Positions 44,741 through 52,887 of a stretch of DNA of 64,000 nucleotides are shown piece after piece (position 1 is the stretch's first letter; each line of letters begins with the position of its first letter). Position numbers and translations under genes: made by a program. Below the pieces are notes generated by a model. That model was not told the DNA's origin. It was given only the letters and a program-made list of their open reading frames with translations, and made no database searches. Source of the DNA: Chitinophaga sp. (GTDB lineage: Bacteria; Bacteroidota; Bacteroidia; Chitinophagales; Chitinophagaceae); the NCBI RefSeq assembly GCF_017745275.1, contig NZ_JAGHZS010000001.1, positions 992,001 to 1,056,000 of the forward strand, read 5' to 3'.

Positions 44741-45928
44741 TTATTTCAGGATTTCAGTAACCTGACCAGCACCTACTGTACGACCACCTTCACGGATAGC
44801 GAACTTCAGACCTTTATCCATAGCGATAGGCTGGATCAGTTTTACAGTCAGAGTTACGTTATCACCAGGCATAACCATTTCAACACCTGCTGGTAATTCA
44901 ACTTCACCGGTTACGTCAGTAGTACGGAAGTAGAACTGAGGACGGTATTTGTTGAAGAACGGAGTGTGACGGCCACCTTCTTCTTTGCTCAGTACGTAAA
45001 CTTCGCATTTGAATTCAGTGTGTGGAGTGATGGTACCTGGCTGGCAGATAACCATACCACGACGGATTTGAGTTTTCTCAATACCGCGGAGCAACAGACC
45101 AGCGTTATCACCTGCTTCACCTTCGTCGAGGAGTTTTTTGAACATCTCAACACCAGTACAAGTAGATTTCAGTGGTTCTTCCTGCAGACCTACGATTTCA
45201 ACGTTCTCACCAACTTTGATACGACCGCGTTCGATACGACCTGTAGCAACGGTACCACGACCGGTGATAGAGAATACGTCTTCAACAGACATCAGGAATG
45301 GTTGATCAACTGGACGTGGAGGCAGTGGGATGTAAGTATCAACTGCTTCCATCAGTTGGTCGATAGCACCTACCCATTTATCATCGCCAGCGAGAGCGCC
45401 GGTTGCAGAACCCTGGATTACAGGAACGTTATCACCGTCGAAACCGTTAGAAGACAGCAGATCACGAATTTCGATCTCTACCAGTTCCAGTAATTCTGGA
45501 TCGTCTACCAGGTCAACTTTGTTCATGAATACTACGATACGAGGTACACCTACCTGGCGAGCCAGCAGGATGTGCTCTCTTGTTTGCGGCATAGGACCAT
45601 CTGTAGCTGCCACCACGAGGATAGCACCGTCCATTTGAGCAGCACCGGTGATCATGTTCTTCACATAGTCAGCGTGACCAGGACAGTCAACGTGTGCGTA
45701 GTGACGAGAAGCTGTCTGATACTCAACGTGAGCTGTATTGATGGTAATACCTCTTTCTTTTTCTTCAGGAGCAGCATCGATCTCATCATAACCTCTCTTC
45801 TCTGCCAGACCTTTGTTAGCCAAAATTGTGGTAATGGCAGCAGTCAAAGTAGTTTTACCATGATCCACGTGGCCGATGGTACCAATGTTTACGTGGGGTT
45901 TATCCCGCTTGAAGGTTTCTTTTGCCAT
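44741..45928 (-). CDS. tuf: Translation elongation factor Tu
   Basis: 395 residues. GTPase motifs 'GHVDHGKTT', '[26 protein letters not shown]' and 'NKVDLVDD' are intact, and the C-terminal '[12 protein letters not shown]' end is typical. EF-Tu carries aminoacyl-tRNA to the ribosome. It is embedded between tRNA genes on the minus strand (tRNA-Thr and a degenerate tRNA upstream, tRNA-Trp downstream), the conserved Bacteroidota arrangement, and is probably cotranscribed with them. Confidence 0.99.
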   Translation of the reverse strand: MAKETFKRDKPHVNIGTIGHVDHGKTTLTAAITTILANKGLAEKRGYDEIDAAPEEKERGITINTAHVEYQTASRHYAHVDCPGHADYVKNMITGAAQMDGAILVVAATDGPMPQTREHILLARQVGVPRIVVFMNKVDLVDDPELLELVEIEIRDLLSSNGFDGDNVPVIQGSATGALAGDDKWVGAIDQLMEAVDTYIPLPPRPVDQPFLMSVEDVFSITGRGTVATGRIERGRIKVGENVEIVGLQEEPLKSTCTGVEMFKKLLDEGEAGDNAGLLLRGIEKTQIRRGMVICQPGTITPHTEFKCEVYVLSKEEGGRHTPFFNKYRPQFYFRTTDVTGEVELPAGVEMVMPGDNVTLTVKLIQPIAMDKGLKFAIREGGRTVGAGQVTEILK

Positions 45929-46000
45929 TGTATTTTCTTTTTAGATGGTTTGTAAAGATTGTATTGATTGTTGTTTTAAAAAAACGGTTTTACAAACTTG

Positions 46001-46074
46001 TACCGTTGATGAGAATTGAACTCATGGCCTTCCCTAAATAAAAATGGGTTGCTCTTCCATTGAGCTACAACGCT
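46001..46074 (-). pseudogene. Degenerate tRNA, decayed relative of tRNA-Thr(GGT)
   Basis: Minus-strand 74-nt cloverleaf-like sequence. The D arm (GCTC...GAGC) and T arm (ATGAG-TTCAATT-CTCAT) are good and the acceptor AGCGTTG/CAACGGT has one mismatch. The anticodon region is broken: only CCC/GGG can pair, around an oversized loop ATTTTTATTTA with no Thr anticodon. Shared blocks with the adjacent tRNA-Thr(GGT), such as GTTGTAGCTCA and GAGTTCAATTCTC, indicate a decayed tandem duplicate. Confidence 0.7.
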
Positions 46075-46081
46075 AAGTTTT

Positions 46082-46122
46082 AATTTCGGAGTGCGGAATT
46101 TACAAATTCGAATTCCGAAATT
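46082..46122. repeat. Small inverted repeat with AATTTCGGA arms
   Basis: AATTTCGGA (46082-46090) and TCCGAAATT (46114-46122), in the spacer between the degenerate tRNA and tRNA-Thr. The TTCGAATT words resemble the arms of hairpin element E. Confidence 0.4.
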
Positions 46123-46187
46123 CGAATTTTATGGAGTTTGTTGAGGCGACAGAAATTTCACTACAACTATTCTTCTAAAATTCATTG

Positions 46188-46259
<72 letters not shown>

Positions 46260-46297
46260 TTGAAAAAATTGCATCACGCAAAGCGTGTTAAAATACG

Positions 46298-46370
46298 AGC
46301 GGGAGACGAGGTTCGAACCCGCGACCTACAGCTTGGAAGGCTGTCGCTCTACCAACTGAGCTACTCCCGC
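46298..46370 (-). tRNA. tRNA-Gly (anticodon TCC)
   Basis: 73-nt cloverleaf: acceptor GCGGGAG/CTCCCGC type pairing, anticodon stem-loop ACAGC-CTTCCAA-GCTGT, T-loop TTCGAAC. Confidence 0.95.
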
Positions 46371-46566
46371 ATTTTAAATTCACTAAGTTTCCGGCAAACA
46401 ACACTGCAACTTTCCACTTATAGAATTAAAGAATAAACAAAAGAACTTAAGAGCTGTTGTATCACAGGTTTAGGGTAATCTGATCAACTTCTTCTGAATT
46501 GATCACCTTCCTCTCAACAACCATGTTCCGCCTCTGCACGGGCAAAAGCGGAACACGCTGTATTGG

Positions 46567-46648
46567 TGGGCAGGATAGGATTCGAACCTATGAAGACGTA
46601 GTCAGCGGATTTACAGTCCGCCCCATTTGGCCGCTCTGGAACCTGCCC
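46567..46648 (-). tRNA. tRNA-Tyr (anticodon GTA)
   Basis: 82-nt class II tRNA with a long variable arm, acceptor GGGCAGG/CCTGCCC, anticodon loop CTGTAAA, T-loop TTCGAAT. A CCA follows at 46564-46566. Confidence 0.95.
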
Positions 46649-46702
46649 TAACACCTTTGGATTTTGTCATCCGGTTATGCAATAACCAAATAAAAATCGA
46701 TG

Positions 46703-46776
46703 AGCCAGCAGAGGGATTCGAACCCCCGACCCACTGATTACAAATCAGTAGCTCTGGCCAACTGAGCTATGCTGGC
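46703..46776 (-). tRNA. tRNA-Thr (anticodon TGT)
   Basis: 74-nt cloverleaf: acceptor GCCAGCA/TGCTGGC, anticodon stem-loop CTGAT-TTGTAA-type with TGT, T-loop TTCGAAT. First gene of the tRNA-tuf cluster. Confidence 0.95.
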
Positions 46777-46927
46777 ATCTTTTCAAAAAACATTCTTTCA
46801 ATAAAGTAACTCGTTGAAAGAGAGCGCAAAATTAAACGAATTTTTCAATTCTCAAAATCTTTTTTTCAGTTTGTTACAAATATTTAAAAATTTATCTGCT
46901 TCCCTGAAAACGCCCTACCATAAAGAA

Positions 46928-46981
46928 CTTTGCTACCTTTACCGACCCTCTTTTTGAATCGGGATGGCAAAGGTAGCAAAG
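46928..46981. terminator. Hairpin between hpf and the tRNA cluster
   Basis: CTTTGCTACCTTT (46928-46940) and AAAGGTAGCAAAG (46969-46981) pair over 13 bp with a 28-nt loop. It overlaps the -7 element of the tRNA-tuf promoter, so it may be an hpf terminator or a duplicated promoter word in inverted orientation. Confidence 0.45.
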
Positions 46982-46998
46982 AGATTAATATTTCCAAA
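46968..46998 (-). promoter_or_regulatory. Promoter of the tRNA-tuf-secE-nusG operon (TTTG-N19-TACCTTTG)
   Basis: TTTG (46995-46998) and TACCTTTG (46968-46975) on the minus strand with 19 nt between them, the Bacteroidota consensus. About 190 nt upstream of tRNA-Thr(TGT). Confidence 0.85.
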
Positions 46999-47012
46999 AT
47001 TATTTCAGAAAA

Positions 47013-47312
47013 TTATTGAAATTTCTTTTCCTTCTTTCTTTTCACCTGCTCAACAAGGGATTCGAAGGCAAGGTCGAAGGACTCTTCGAAAGATTTAGAT
47101 TCGTGCTTGACAAATAAGTCCTGGCGAGGTATTCGGACTCTGATCTCGGCTATTTTATCTTTAATCTGGTGGGCTAAATTATCAACTTTTAAAAAGACAT
47201 CCACGCTGATAATACGATCATAAAACGTGGTTAATTTCTGGAGTTTCTTGTTCACATGATCAATTAACTTAGAATCCGCATCAAAATGCACAGTTTGAAT
47301 TTGTACGTTCAT
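47013..47312 (-). CDS. hpf: Ribosome hibernation-promoting factor / RaiA family
   Basis: 99 residues, the short form. 'QTVHFDADSKLIDHVNKKLQKLTTFYDRIISVDVFLK' and the basic C-terminus 'FDLAFESLVEQVKRKKEKK' match the HPF/YfiA N-terminal domain that binds the decoding region of idle ribosomes. No long C-terminal dimerisation domain is present. Lies directly upstream of the tRNA-tuf promoter and downstream of the recombinase gene, all on the minus strand. Confidence 0.9.
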   Translation of the reverse strand: MNVQIQTVHFDADSKLIDHVNKKLQKLTTFYDRIISVDVFLKVDNLAHQIKDKIAEIRVRIPRQDLFVKHESKSFEESFDLAFESLVEQVKRKKEKKFQ

Positions 47313-47473
47313 AGCACTAATTTTTTAAATATTTAACAATCTAGGTTCTAATTAGTAAAGGACGGTCATAGGCATTCTCTTTTAGTATAATGAACTTCAT
47401 TACTAATATAGTCACTTTTGCAATGCAATGCGGAATAGCAGCGTAATATTTTGTTAAAAGCCTAAAATAATTG

Positions 47474-48463
47474 CTACGCCTTTGGGTGCGCCTGCCGGTA
47501 AACCTTCTTCAGTTGTTCAATCGTATTATGCGTGTAAACCTGGGTGGCAGCGAGGCTGGAGTGTCCTAACAGCTCCTTTATGGCATTCAGATCTGCACCA
47601 TTATTTGCCAGATGTGTAGCAAACGTGTGGCGAAGAATATGCGGACTTTTCTTTTTTAAAGTAGTGATTTGATGTTCAGTGAGATATTTTCGTACTGTCA
47701 GATACACGTATTTGGGATAAAGTCGCTGACCGCTATACGGGTGCACCAGCAATACACCACCCTCAAATTCTTCCAGGCAACTGCGCTTCTGCTGCATATA
47801 ATGATCCAACTGCTCTAACAGTCCCCTGCTAATAGGAATAATCCGCTCCTTACCTCCCTTTCCCATCACCTTAATAGAAAGGTTGCCTTTATCCACCTTA
47901 AATTCCTGCAAAGCAATTAATTCAGACAAGCGAATACCTGTCTGATAAAAGATATCAAAAATGAGCCGGTGGGTAGTCCCTTCGAAATCATTGGCAAAAA
48001 TCTGCGTGGTAGTCAGGGAAACGGGACTGATATTATCTTCCAGGGCACGCATTCCCTTCTCCTCAATATAACCAGGCAAACGGCGGCTTATTTTGGGCGC
48101 TATGACTTTGACCATCGGCGATTGTTTTACAAGGCCCTGGCGCAGACAGTATTTAAAAAAGGATTTAAGTGTGGAGATTTTCCGGTTAACACTTTTGGCG
48201 GTCATAGCATCTTCCATGAGCCGTGCCAGCCAGCTACGGATCATTACATGGCTAAGATCCTCCACAGGAGTGCTGTTATAGGTAGCCGTAATGTAATCGA
48301 TGAATTGGAAGAGGTCATTGCGATAGGCAGTGCAGGTATGCGCCGAGTATCGCTTTTCGAGCTGGATATAGGCTATAAAGCGCTCTACTAAGGAGTATAA
48401 TGGTTCGTTCAACACAAAAAGATTGATGACTGTAAAGTTATTAAATAACCTTACAATCATCAA
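47474..48463 (-). CDS. Site-specific tyrosine recombinase, XerC/XerD family
   Basis: Up to 329 residues; a GTG at 48415 (VLNEPLYSLVERFIAYIQ) gives 313 residues and fits the family better than the hydrophobic leader from 48463. The SAM-like N-terminal domain contains 'YSAHTCTAYRNDLFQF'. The catalytic domain shows 'YQTGIRLSELIALQ' (first Arg), 'HILRHTFATHLANNGADLNAIKELLGHSSLAATQVYTH' (His, Arg, His, Tyr nucleophile). XerC/D resolves chromosome dimers at dif. No integron or phage genes accompany it, and its position beside hpf and rpsU suggests the housekeeping enzyme. Confidence 0.9.
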   Translation of the reverse strand: MMIVRLFNNFTVINLFVLNEPLYSLVERFIAYIQLEKRYSAHTCTAYRNDLFQFIDYITATYNSTPVEDLSHVMIRSWLARLMEDAMTAKSVNRKISTLKSFFKYCLRQGLVKQSPMVKVIAPKISRRLPGYIEEKGMRALEDNISPVSLTTTQIFANDFEGTTHRLIFDIFYQTGIRLSELIALQEFKVDKGNLSIKVMGKGGKERIIPISRGLLEQLDHYMQQKRSCLEEFEGGVLLVHPYSGQRLYPKYVYLTVRKYLTEHQITTLKKKSPHILRHTFATHLANNGADLNAIKELLGHSSLAATQVYTHNTIEQLKKVYRQAHPKA

Positions 48464-48501
48464 ATATTTTGAGCTGCATTCAGCTTATCACTGAAAACAA
48501 A

Positions 48502-48699
48502 TTAATCTTCAAATTTACCGGTAGCCAACTGTTGCTTGTAAACGGCTTTCAAAACCTCGTTACGACGTTTAACAGATGGTTTAGTAAAAGACTGGCGCGA
48601 TCTCAGCTGCAGTAAAATGCGAGCTTTCTCAAATTTCTTTTTATATTTTTTAAGCGCCTTGTCTATGTTTTCGCAATCTTTAGAATCAATGATCAACAT
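48502..48699 (-). CDS. rpsU: 30S ribosomal protein S21
   Basis: 65 residues, very basic, with 'ENIDKALKKYKKKFEKARILLQLRSRQSFTKPSVKRR', the bS21 signature. In Bacteroidota bS21 is linked to masking of the anti-Shine-Dalgarno sequence. It has its own strong promoter (48727-48758). The recombinase gene follows 38 nt after its stop and could be cotranscribed. Confidence 0.97.
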   Translation of the reverse strand: MLIIDSKDCENIDKALKKYKKKFEKARILLQLRSRQSFTKPSVKRRNEVLKAVYKQQLATGKFED

Positions 48700-48726
48700 A
48701 ATTTTTGCCTCTTATTTTTAGGATCG

Positions 48727-48758
48727 CAAAGATAACACAACATTTATTAAAAAACAAA
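48727..48758 (-). promoter_or_regulatory. Promoter of rpsU (TTTG-N20-TATCTTTG)
   Basis: On the minus strand TTTG (48755-48758), 20 nt, TATCTTTG (48727-48734), 28 nt before the rpsU ATG. Good match to the Bacteroidota consensus. Confidence 0.8.
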
Positions 48759-48770
48759 AGACAATCAGAA

Positions 48771-49097
48771 TTATTCTGCTTCTCCTCCTTCCGGTCCATA
48801 GAATATGACCCATAACAGCAGATCCGGGGTGAAATTCCGGAACCGGTGAGCGGCTCCGGCAGGCACAAACAGGAAATCTCCTACCCCTACCTGCACTTTT
48901 TTATCCTCCAGTTCAAATTCTCCACTCCCTCTTATTACCAGGTAAATTTCATCCTGGATATGGGGTTCCTGTCCATCTATCTCCTCAGGACCAAAAATAA
49001 TCCCCCGCATGGAACCGTGTTCAAACAATACTGCGAAATCATCGTCGCTTTTCTGTAATTGTCTTAAAGACTCTGCAAAAGAGACATGGAACCTCAT
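48771..49097 (-). CDS. Cupin-domain protein
   Basis: 108 residues forming one small double-stranded beta-helix: 'DEIYLVIRGSGEFELEDKKVQVGVGDFLFVPAGAAHRFRNF' is the two-motif cupin signature with metal-binding His and Glu candidates. Cytosolic, function unknown. It lies between rpsU and hairpin element D. Confidence 0.8.
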   Translation of the reverse strand: MRFHVSFAESLRQLQKSDDDFAVLFEHGSMRGIIFGPEEIDGQEPHIQDEIYLVIRGSGEFELEDKKVQVGVGDFLFVPAGAAHRFRNFTPDLLLWVIFYGPEGGEAE

Positions 49098-49170
49098 ACT
49101 ATGGCTATTTTAACGTATTCTGAGATAACCCGAATTTAAGAAAGAAAACGTGAATTTGAGCCAAAAATGA

Positions 49171-49251
49171 AAGGCATGCAGCCATTTTCCCGTACGACAA
49201 TACCGGAGATAATTCCCCTGATCATCATCCGCGAAAATAGCTGTATGCCTT
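49171..49251. repeat. Long hairpin element D (shorter arms, partial conserved loop)
   Basis: Arms 49171-49189 and 49233-49251 pair at 17 of 19 positions. The loop contains TGATCATCATCCGC (about 49219-49232), the right half of the element B core with an extra CAT, and the arm begins with AATAGCT as in elements B and C. Between the cupin gene and the end of the S24 repressor gene. Confidence 0.6.
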
Positions 49252-49267
49252 CGGCTTTATTGTTTTC

Positions 49268-50020
49268 TTAATCTTTCAGCTTCTTCTTCAGCAAGCTTAC
49301 CTGGTCCTGGAGACTACTCACCATATCGGCCAGGTGGTTCACACTCATACGGCTTTGTTGACCGGCTTTGCTGATCACGACATCAGACTGCCATAATTCC
49401 AGCACATCTTCCATATCCACGCCATATGGCTCAAATTGTTCGTTGTCAGATGCCAGGGTAATTTTTGATTTGGAGCGGTTGTTCTTCTGGACTCTTTTAA
49501 ACACAATACCTCCTCTGGCAGTTACCACCACATAGGTTTCATTGTTTTTAATTTCGTCCCACCCTTCTACCTTATGGCAAACGATTACAGAACCGGAAGT
49601 AACCGGCAGCATAGAATCCCCGGTTATTTCAAAAGCACGGTAATCACCGGCACCCAGCATGGGCAAGGTAAACGTATTCAGCTCCTCAATAAATTCTTCA
49701 TCGTTATACCCGGCCAGATAACCGGCGGCCGCTTTTACCGGCACAAATTGTATCGCCTGCCGGGCACTACCCAGCTTTTGCTGACGACGCTTTTCCAGGA
49801 AGCTGTCTTTTTGGGAACCCAAATCACGACGAAGCAGATCATCGATGGAGACCCGGAACATATCACTTACCTGTTCCAGGATTTCTGTACGGGGCTCTGC
49901 ACGCTCTTCCTCATATGCACCCAGCAGGGAACGCTTAATACCGAGTTTATCGGCAAACTCTTGCTGCGTCCAGGCTTTTTGCTTACGCAGATATTTCAAA
50001 TTCTGACATACTACGGACAT
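49268..50020 (-). CDS. XRE-family S24 (LexA/CI-like) self-cleaving repressor
   Basis: 250 residues. The N-terminal XRE helix-turn-helix (about 5-62, 'WTQQEFADKLGIKRSLLGAYEEERAEPRTEIL') is followed by a linker with a likely self-cleavage Ala99-Gly100 ('VKAAAGYLAGY'). The S24 peptidase domain has Ser136 in 'ITGDSMLP' and Lys175 in 'GGIVFKRV', the expected catalytic dyad. A short C-terminal coiled coil (about 225-250) follows. Such proteins cleave themselves when RecA is activated by DNA damage. Inverted TTGCTAA-type half-sites lie in its own upstream region and again upstream of dinB, suggesting it governs this mutagenesis cassette. Confidence 0.9.
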   Translation of the reverse strand: MSVVCQNLKYLRKQKAWTQQEFADKLGIKRSLLGAYEEERAEPRTEILEQVSDMFRVSIDDLLRRDLGSQKDSFLEKRRQQKLGSARQAIQFVPVKAAAGYLAGYNDEEFIEELNTFTLPMLGAGDYRAFEITGDSMLPVTSGSVIVCHKVEGWDEIKNNETYVVVTARGGIVFKRVQKNNRSKSKITLASDNEQFEPYGVDMEDVLELWQSDVVISKAGQQSRMSVNHLADMVSSLQDQVSLLKKKLKD

Positions 50021-50040
50021 AACCTAAATAATTTAGTACC

Positions 50041-50059
50041 TTGCTAACAAAATTAGCAA
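50041..50059. promoter_or_regulatory. Candidate S24 repressor operator TTGCTAA-N5-TTAGCAA
   Basis: Perfect 7-bp inverted repeat just upstream of the S24 gene and within the divergent promoter region. Related half-sites occur at 51473-51516 upstream of dinB. Confidence 0.6.
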
Positions 50060-50076
50060 ATATTTTTATGAATTAC

Positions 50077-50084
50077 CAAATATA
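50077..50084 (-). promoter_or_regulatory. -7 box TATATTTG for the S24 gene
   Basis: TAnnTTTG match on the minus strand, 57 nt upstream of the S24 start. The TTGCTAA operator lies between this box and the gene. Confidence 0.45.
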
Positions 50085-50100
50085 TTCGGGGCGCTTCGCT

Positions 50101-50108
50101 TATTTTTG
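50101..50108 (+). promoter_or_regulatory. -7 box TATTTTTG for the 50130 gene
   Basis: TAnnTTTG match 21 nt before the ATG at 50130. It shows that an upstream in-frame start at 50106 would overlap the promoter. Confidence 0.5.
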
Positions 50109-50129
50109 CCCGGTAAAATCCAACTAGAT

Positions 50130-50576
50130 ATGTTAAATTATATCCACTCCTTTTTAAGATGGGCGTTATTACTCGCTGGGATCTGGGCCGTTATCCGTTC
50201 TTTAAAGGGCGTAACAGGTAAAACGCCGTTTACTGCAGCAGACAGCAAAGCCGGGCTTTTTTTCATGATATTCTGTGACCTGCAGTTGTTGGTAGGACTT
50301 ATTCTCTTCTTCGTAAGTCCGTTATCACAGGCTGGCATATCCAATATGGGGGGGGCTATGAAAGATCCTGTTTTAAGATTTTTTACAGTAGAACATGAAA
50401 CCATGGCTATCATTGCTATTGCACTGGTACACATTGGCAAATCTAAAATAAAGAAAGCCGCTTCTGACGCGCAGAAACATAAACTGGGGCTGATCTTCTT
50501 CGGGCTGGCACTGGTGTTGATACTGGCGCTGATTCCATGGCCTTTCCGTGCTGCATTAGGCAAAGGATGGTTCTAA
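50130..50576 (+). CDS. Small four-helix membrane protein, unknown function
   Basis: 148 residues from the ATG at 50130 (MLNYIHSFLRWALLLAGIWAVIRSL). Four hydrophobic segments (about 5-25, 45-65, 80-105, 120-140). Conserved-looking features are His6 and 'EHETMAIIAIALVHIGKSK'; such His-containing four-helix proteins can be haem-binding-like, but this is not established. Divergent from the S24 repressor with the TTGCTAA operator in between, so it may be in the same regulon. A good terminator follows. Confidence 0.7.
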   Translation: MLNYIHSFLRWALLLAGIWAVIRSLKGVTGKTPFTAADSKAGLFFMIFCDLQLLVGLILFFVSPLSQAGISNMGGAMKDPVLRFFTVEHETMAIIAIALVHIGKSKIKKAASDAQKHKLGLIFFGLALVLILALIPWPFRAALGKGWF

Positions 50577-50603
50577 TAACCCATTCATTACAGATATTTA
50601 CTG

Positions 50604-50632
50604 AAATGGCGTCCTTGTCAGGGACGCCATTT
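50604..50632 (+). terminator. Terminator of the 50130 gene
   Basis: AAATGGCGTCC/GGACGCCATTT with a 7-nt loop and T-rich tail, 28 nt after the stop codon and 30 nt before the convergent SdpI-like gene's end. Confidence 0.85.
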
Positions 50633-50661
50633 TCTTTTCCGGTTTATAGATTGACCACTGG

Positions 50662-51333
50662 TTATCCTTTGTCTTTGTTATATAATCTGAACGAATAAAT
50701 GTATGGCAATGCCGCCAGCACAATGGCTACGAAGAAAATAATAAATACCCCGGTAATCAGCGAAAGGAAAAATCCTGCTATAATAATCACTACCCCGGCA
50801 CTTACCCATAAATTACTGGCCATCAAATGAGTTTCGGTCCATACACTGGCGCTTTGCAACGTCCATGGCGTTCTTACTCCTACGTAATTATTGGGCTTCA
50901 ACTTACGCAGGTAAAAGCCGATACCCGTAATCAGCAATCCTACACCGATGAAAGCCCAACGCTCCATGATAAATGATTTACCCTGGCTAACCAGGAAAAT
51001 AATAACGCAGGTAAAAATGGCCTGATAAGCATGTATGAGAAAGCGGATGCGATAATATTCTTTATGCTCCAACTCTATAGCAGAAGGGGTGATCTGCTTT
51101 TCCCCTGCAGCAGGAATATAGCGGAACAGGAAATAGATCAGTGCGTTTGTGAAAAAAAGGAAAATCATCAGTAACAGGAAATCCCGCTTTGTGCTTACTT
51201 CTGTAATATCTAAAGCATTTGCGTTGGTAGAAAGTACTGCGGGTATTGAATTCCAGATGATGGCAAGGTAGGCCATGGGTACCAGCAGTAACGCAAGAAT
51301 CAGCAATTCTTTGGTAAAATCCGGCTGTTTCAT
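50662..51333 (-). CDS. SdpI-family membrane protein
   Basis: 223 residues with six membrane helices. An N-terminal DUF1648-like segment precedes 'AFIGVGLLITGIGFYLRKLKPNNYVGVRTPWTLQSASVWTETHLMASNLW', the SdpI signature (N-x-xG-x-RTPWTL...W). SdpI gives immunity to a killing factor in Bacillus, but most homologues have unknown roles. Its start faces the AT-rich TTAGTA half-site cluster upstream of dinB, which could also control it. Confidence 0.85.
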   Translation of the reverse strand: MKQPDFTKELLILALLLVPMAYLAIIWNSIPAVLSTNANALDITEVSTKRDFLLLMIFLFFTNALIYFLFRYIPAAGEKQITPSAIELEHKEYYRIRFLIHAYQAIFTCVIIFLVSQGKSFIMERWAFIGVGLLITGIGFYLRKLKPNNYVGVRTPWTLQSASVWTETHLMASNLWVSAGVVIIIAGFFLSLITGVFIIFFVAIVLAALPYIYSFRLYNKDKG

Positions 51334-51472
51334 TTGGAGGTCAGTTTAAAGGTTAAACCACTCACATACGTCCCTTTTCCTTCATTTCCATTCTCTTATC
51401 TATTACATATTGGATGCCAGTTCTGTTTATTAAAGTTACGAAAATTGAACGGTAGGGAAGTTGTAATAAATT

Positions 51473-51516
51473 TTGCTAAATTTATTAGTATTACTAAAAT
51501 AATTAGTAATTTAGCA
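51473..51516. promoter_or_regulatory. Half-site cluster upstream of dinB (TTGCTAA, TTAGTA-T-TACTAA, TTAGTA, TTAGCA)
   Basis: In 44 bp: TTGCTAA (51473-51479), perfect palindrome TTAGTATTACTAA (51485-51497), TTAGTA (51503-51508) and TTAGCA (51511-51516). Outer GCTAAAT/ATTTAGC arms are inverted. These match the half-sites next to the S24 gene. The rest of the 51334-51657 spacer has no ORF I would support. Confidence 0.55.
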
Positions 51517-51657
51517 GTCCCAGATTAATCAGATAGAAGTGATTCCGGCTGGCAGGCCTGCTGCTCTACTATCCTCACCCTTTGCCCGGCCCGCCATCCG
51601 TATCGCTTTTATAATATCGGGAATTCCGTCCTTGTTTATCCCATAAACCAACGTTTT

Positions 51658-52875
51658 ATGATTACGCTACAACAAAGGACCATTGCGCATTTTGACCTGG
51701 ACTGTTTTTTTGTTTCAGTAGAATGCCAACGGGATAGCCGGTTAGCCGGACAGCCGCTGCTGGTTGGCGGCAGCAGCGACCGGGCCGTAGTATCGGCCTG
51801 CAGTTATGAAGCCAGGCGTTATGGTATTCATTCTGCTATGCCGATGAAAACGGCGCTGCGCCTTTGTCCACATGCTATTGTCCGCAGTGGGGACATAGAA
51901 CTGTATAGTGCCAAGTCCAGGGAAATCACGGAAATCATTGCCGGGAAAGCCCCCTTGTATGAAAAGTCCTCTATCGATGAATTCTACCTGGACCTTTCAG
52001 GCATGGACAAATTTTTCGGATCGCTGAAATGGACCACTGAGCTACGGAAAATGATTATGAAAGAATCCGGGCTGCCCATTTCATTTGGACTGGCGTCCAA
52101 TAAACTGGTGTCCAAAGTAGCGACAGATGAAGCAAAACCCAACGGTCAACTGGAAATACTGTTTGGTAATGAAAAAAGTTTTCTGGCACCGCTGGCGGTG
52201 GAAAAGATTCCAATGGTAGGCCGTGAAACCGGTGCCCAGTTAAGGCGCCGTGGCGTAGAAACCGTGAAGACACTGAGTGAAGTGCCCATCTCCCTGCTGG
52301 AAGCATGGATGGGAAAAACCGGGATAGCGCTCTGGAAAAAAGCCAATGGTATCGATGAATCGCCGGTAGTGCCTTTTTATGAACAAAAATCTATTTCTAC
52401 AGAAAGTACTTTCCCTGCCGATACGATCGACATGGAATTTCTACATGCAGAGTTAGTACGTATGACAGAAAAAATAGCCTTTGAATTAAGACAACAGAAT
52501 AAACTGACCGGCTGTGTTACCCTGAAAATACGTTACTCCGACTTTGAAACCGTTACCAGACAGATGACCGTTGCCTACTGCTGTGCAGACCATGTACTGC
52601 TGCAACATGTAAAAGAACTATTCAAAAAACTATATGATCGCCGGCAGTTGGTACGCTTGATTGGCGTTCGTTTCAGCCACCTGGTACAAGGAAATTATCA
52701 GATCAGTTTATTCGACGATAAACAGGAAATGATTGCACTTTACCAGGCAATTGATCAAATTAAAAACCGCTTCGGCTGGGAATATTTAATGAAAGGCACC
52801 AATGTGGTACCTCCGGATAAAAGAAGTCAGCGGCGACCTGAAAAAGACATCATGCCGTATTTTAAAGTGAAATAA
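51658..52875 (+). CDS. dinB: Y-family DNA polymerase (Pol IV-like)
   Basis: 405 residues. Catalytic carboxylates are present: Asp13 in 'HFDLDCFFVSVE', Asp107 and Glu108 in 'SSIDEFYLDLSG'. 'VVSACSYEARRYGIHSAMPMKTA' is the steric-gate-proximal region, 'GLASNKLVSKVATDEAKPNGQ' the thumb helix-hairpin-helix neighbourhood, and a little-finger domain follows. It therefore looks like an active translesion polymerase. Downstream, after a 107-bp tandem repeat array, lies a DnaE-type polymerase. This resembles the Y-family/DnaE2 mutasome pairing known in other phyla. No recognisable beta-clamp motif was confirmed. Confidence 0.93.
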   Translation: MITLQQRTIAHFDLDCFFVSVECQRDSRLAGQPLLVGGSSDRAVVSACSYEARRYGIHSAMPMKTALRLCPHAIVRSGDIELYSAKSREITEIIAGKAPLYEKSSIDEFYLDLSGMDKFFGSLKWTTELRKMIMKESGLPISFGLASNKLVSKVATDEAKPNGQLEILFGNEKSFLAPLAVEKIPMVGRETGAQLRRRGVETVKTLSEVPISLLEAWMGKTGIALWKKANGIDESPVVPFYEQKSISTESTFPADTIDMEFLHAELVRMTEKIAFELRQQNKLTGCVTLKIRYSDFETVTRQMTVAYCCADHVLLQHVKELFKKLYDRRQLVRLIGVRFSHLVQGNYQISLFDDKQEMIALYQAIDQIKNRFGWEYLMKGTNVVPPDKRSQRRPEKDIMPYFKVK

Positions 52876-52887
52876 AATAGCTGGATA

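Noticed and set aside
46001..46074. Reading the degenerate tRNA as a suppressor tRNA with anticodon TTA
   Set aside because: That reading needs two mismatches at the base of the anticodon loop and leaves only three pairs in the stem. Decay of a tRNA-Thr copy is simpler.
46453..46468. Plus-strand GCTGTTGTATCACAGG resembling the 5' end of tRNA-Thr(GGT)
   Set aside because: Only the first dozen or so bases agree, and no D arm, anticodon arm or T arm follows.
47474..48463. Integron or phage integrase
   Set aside because: The protein has standard XerC/D architecture, sits among core genes (hpf, rpsU), and has no attachment repeats, cassette array or phage genes nearby.
51334..51528. 64-codon plus-strand frame before dinB
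   Set aside because: It starts next to the sdpI-like start codon and runs through the operator-like half-sites; the translation has no recognisable features.
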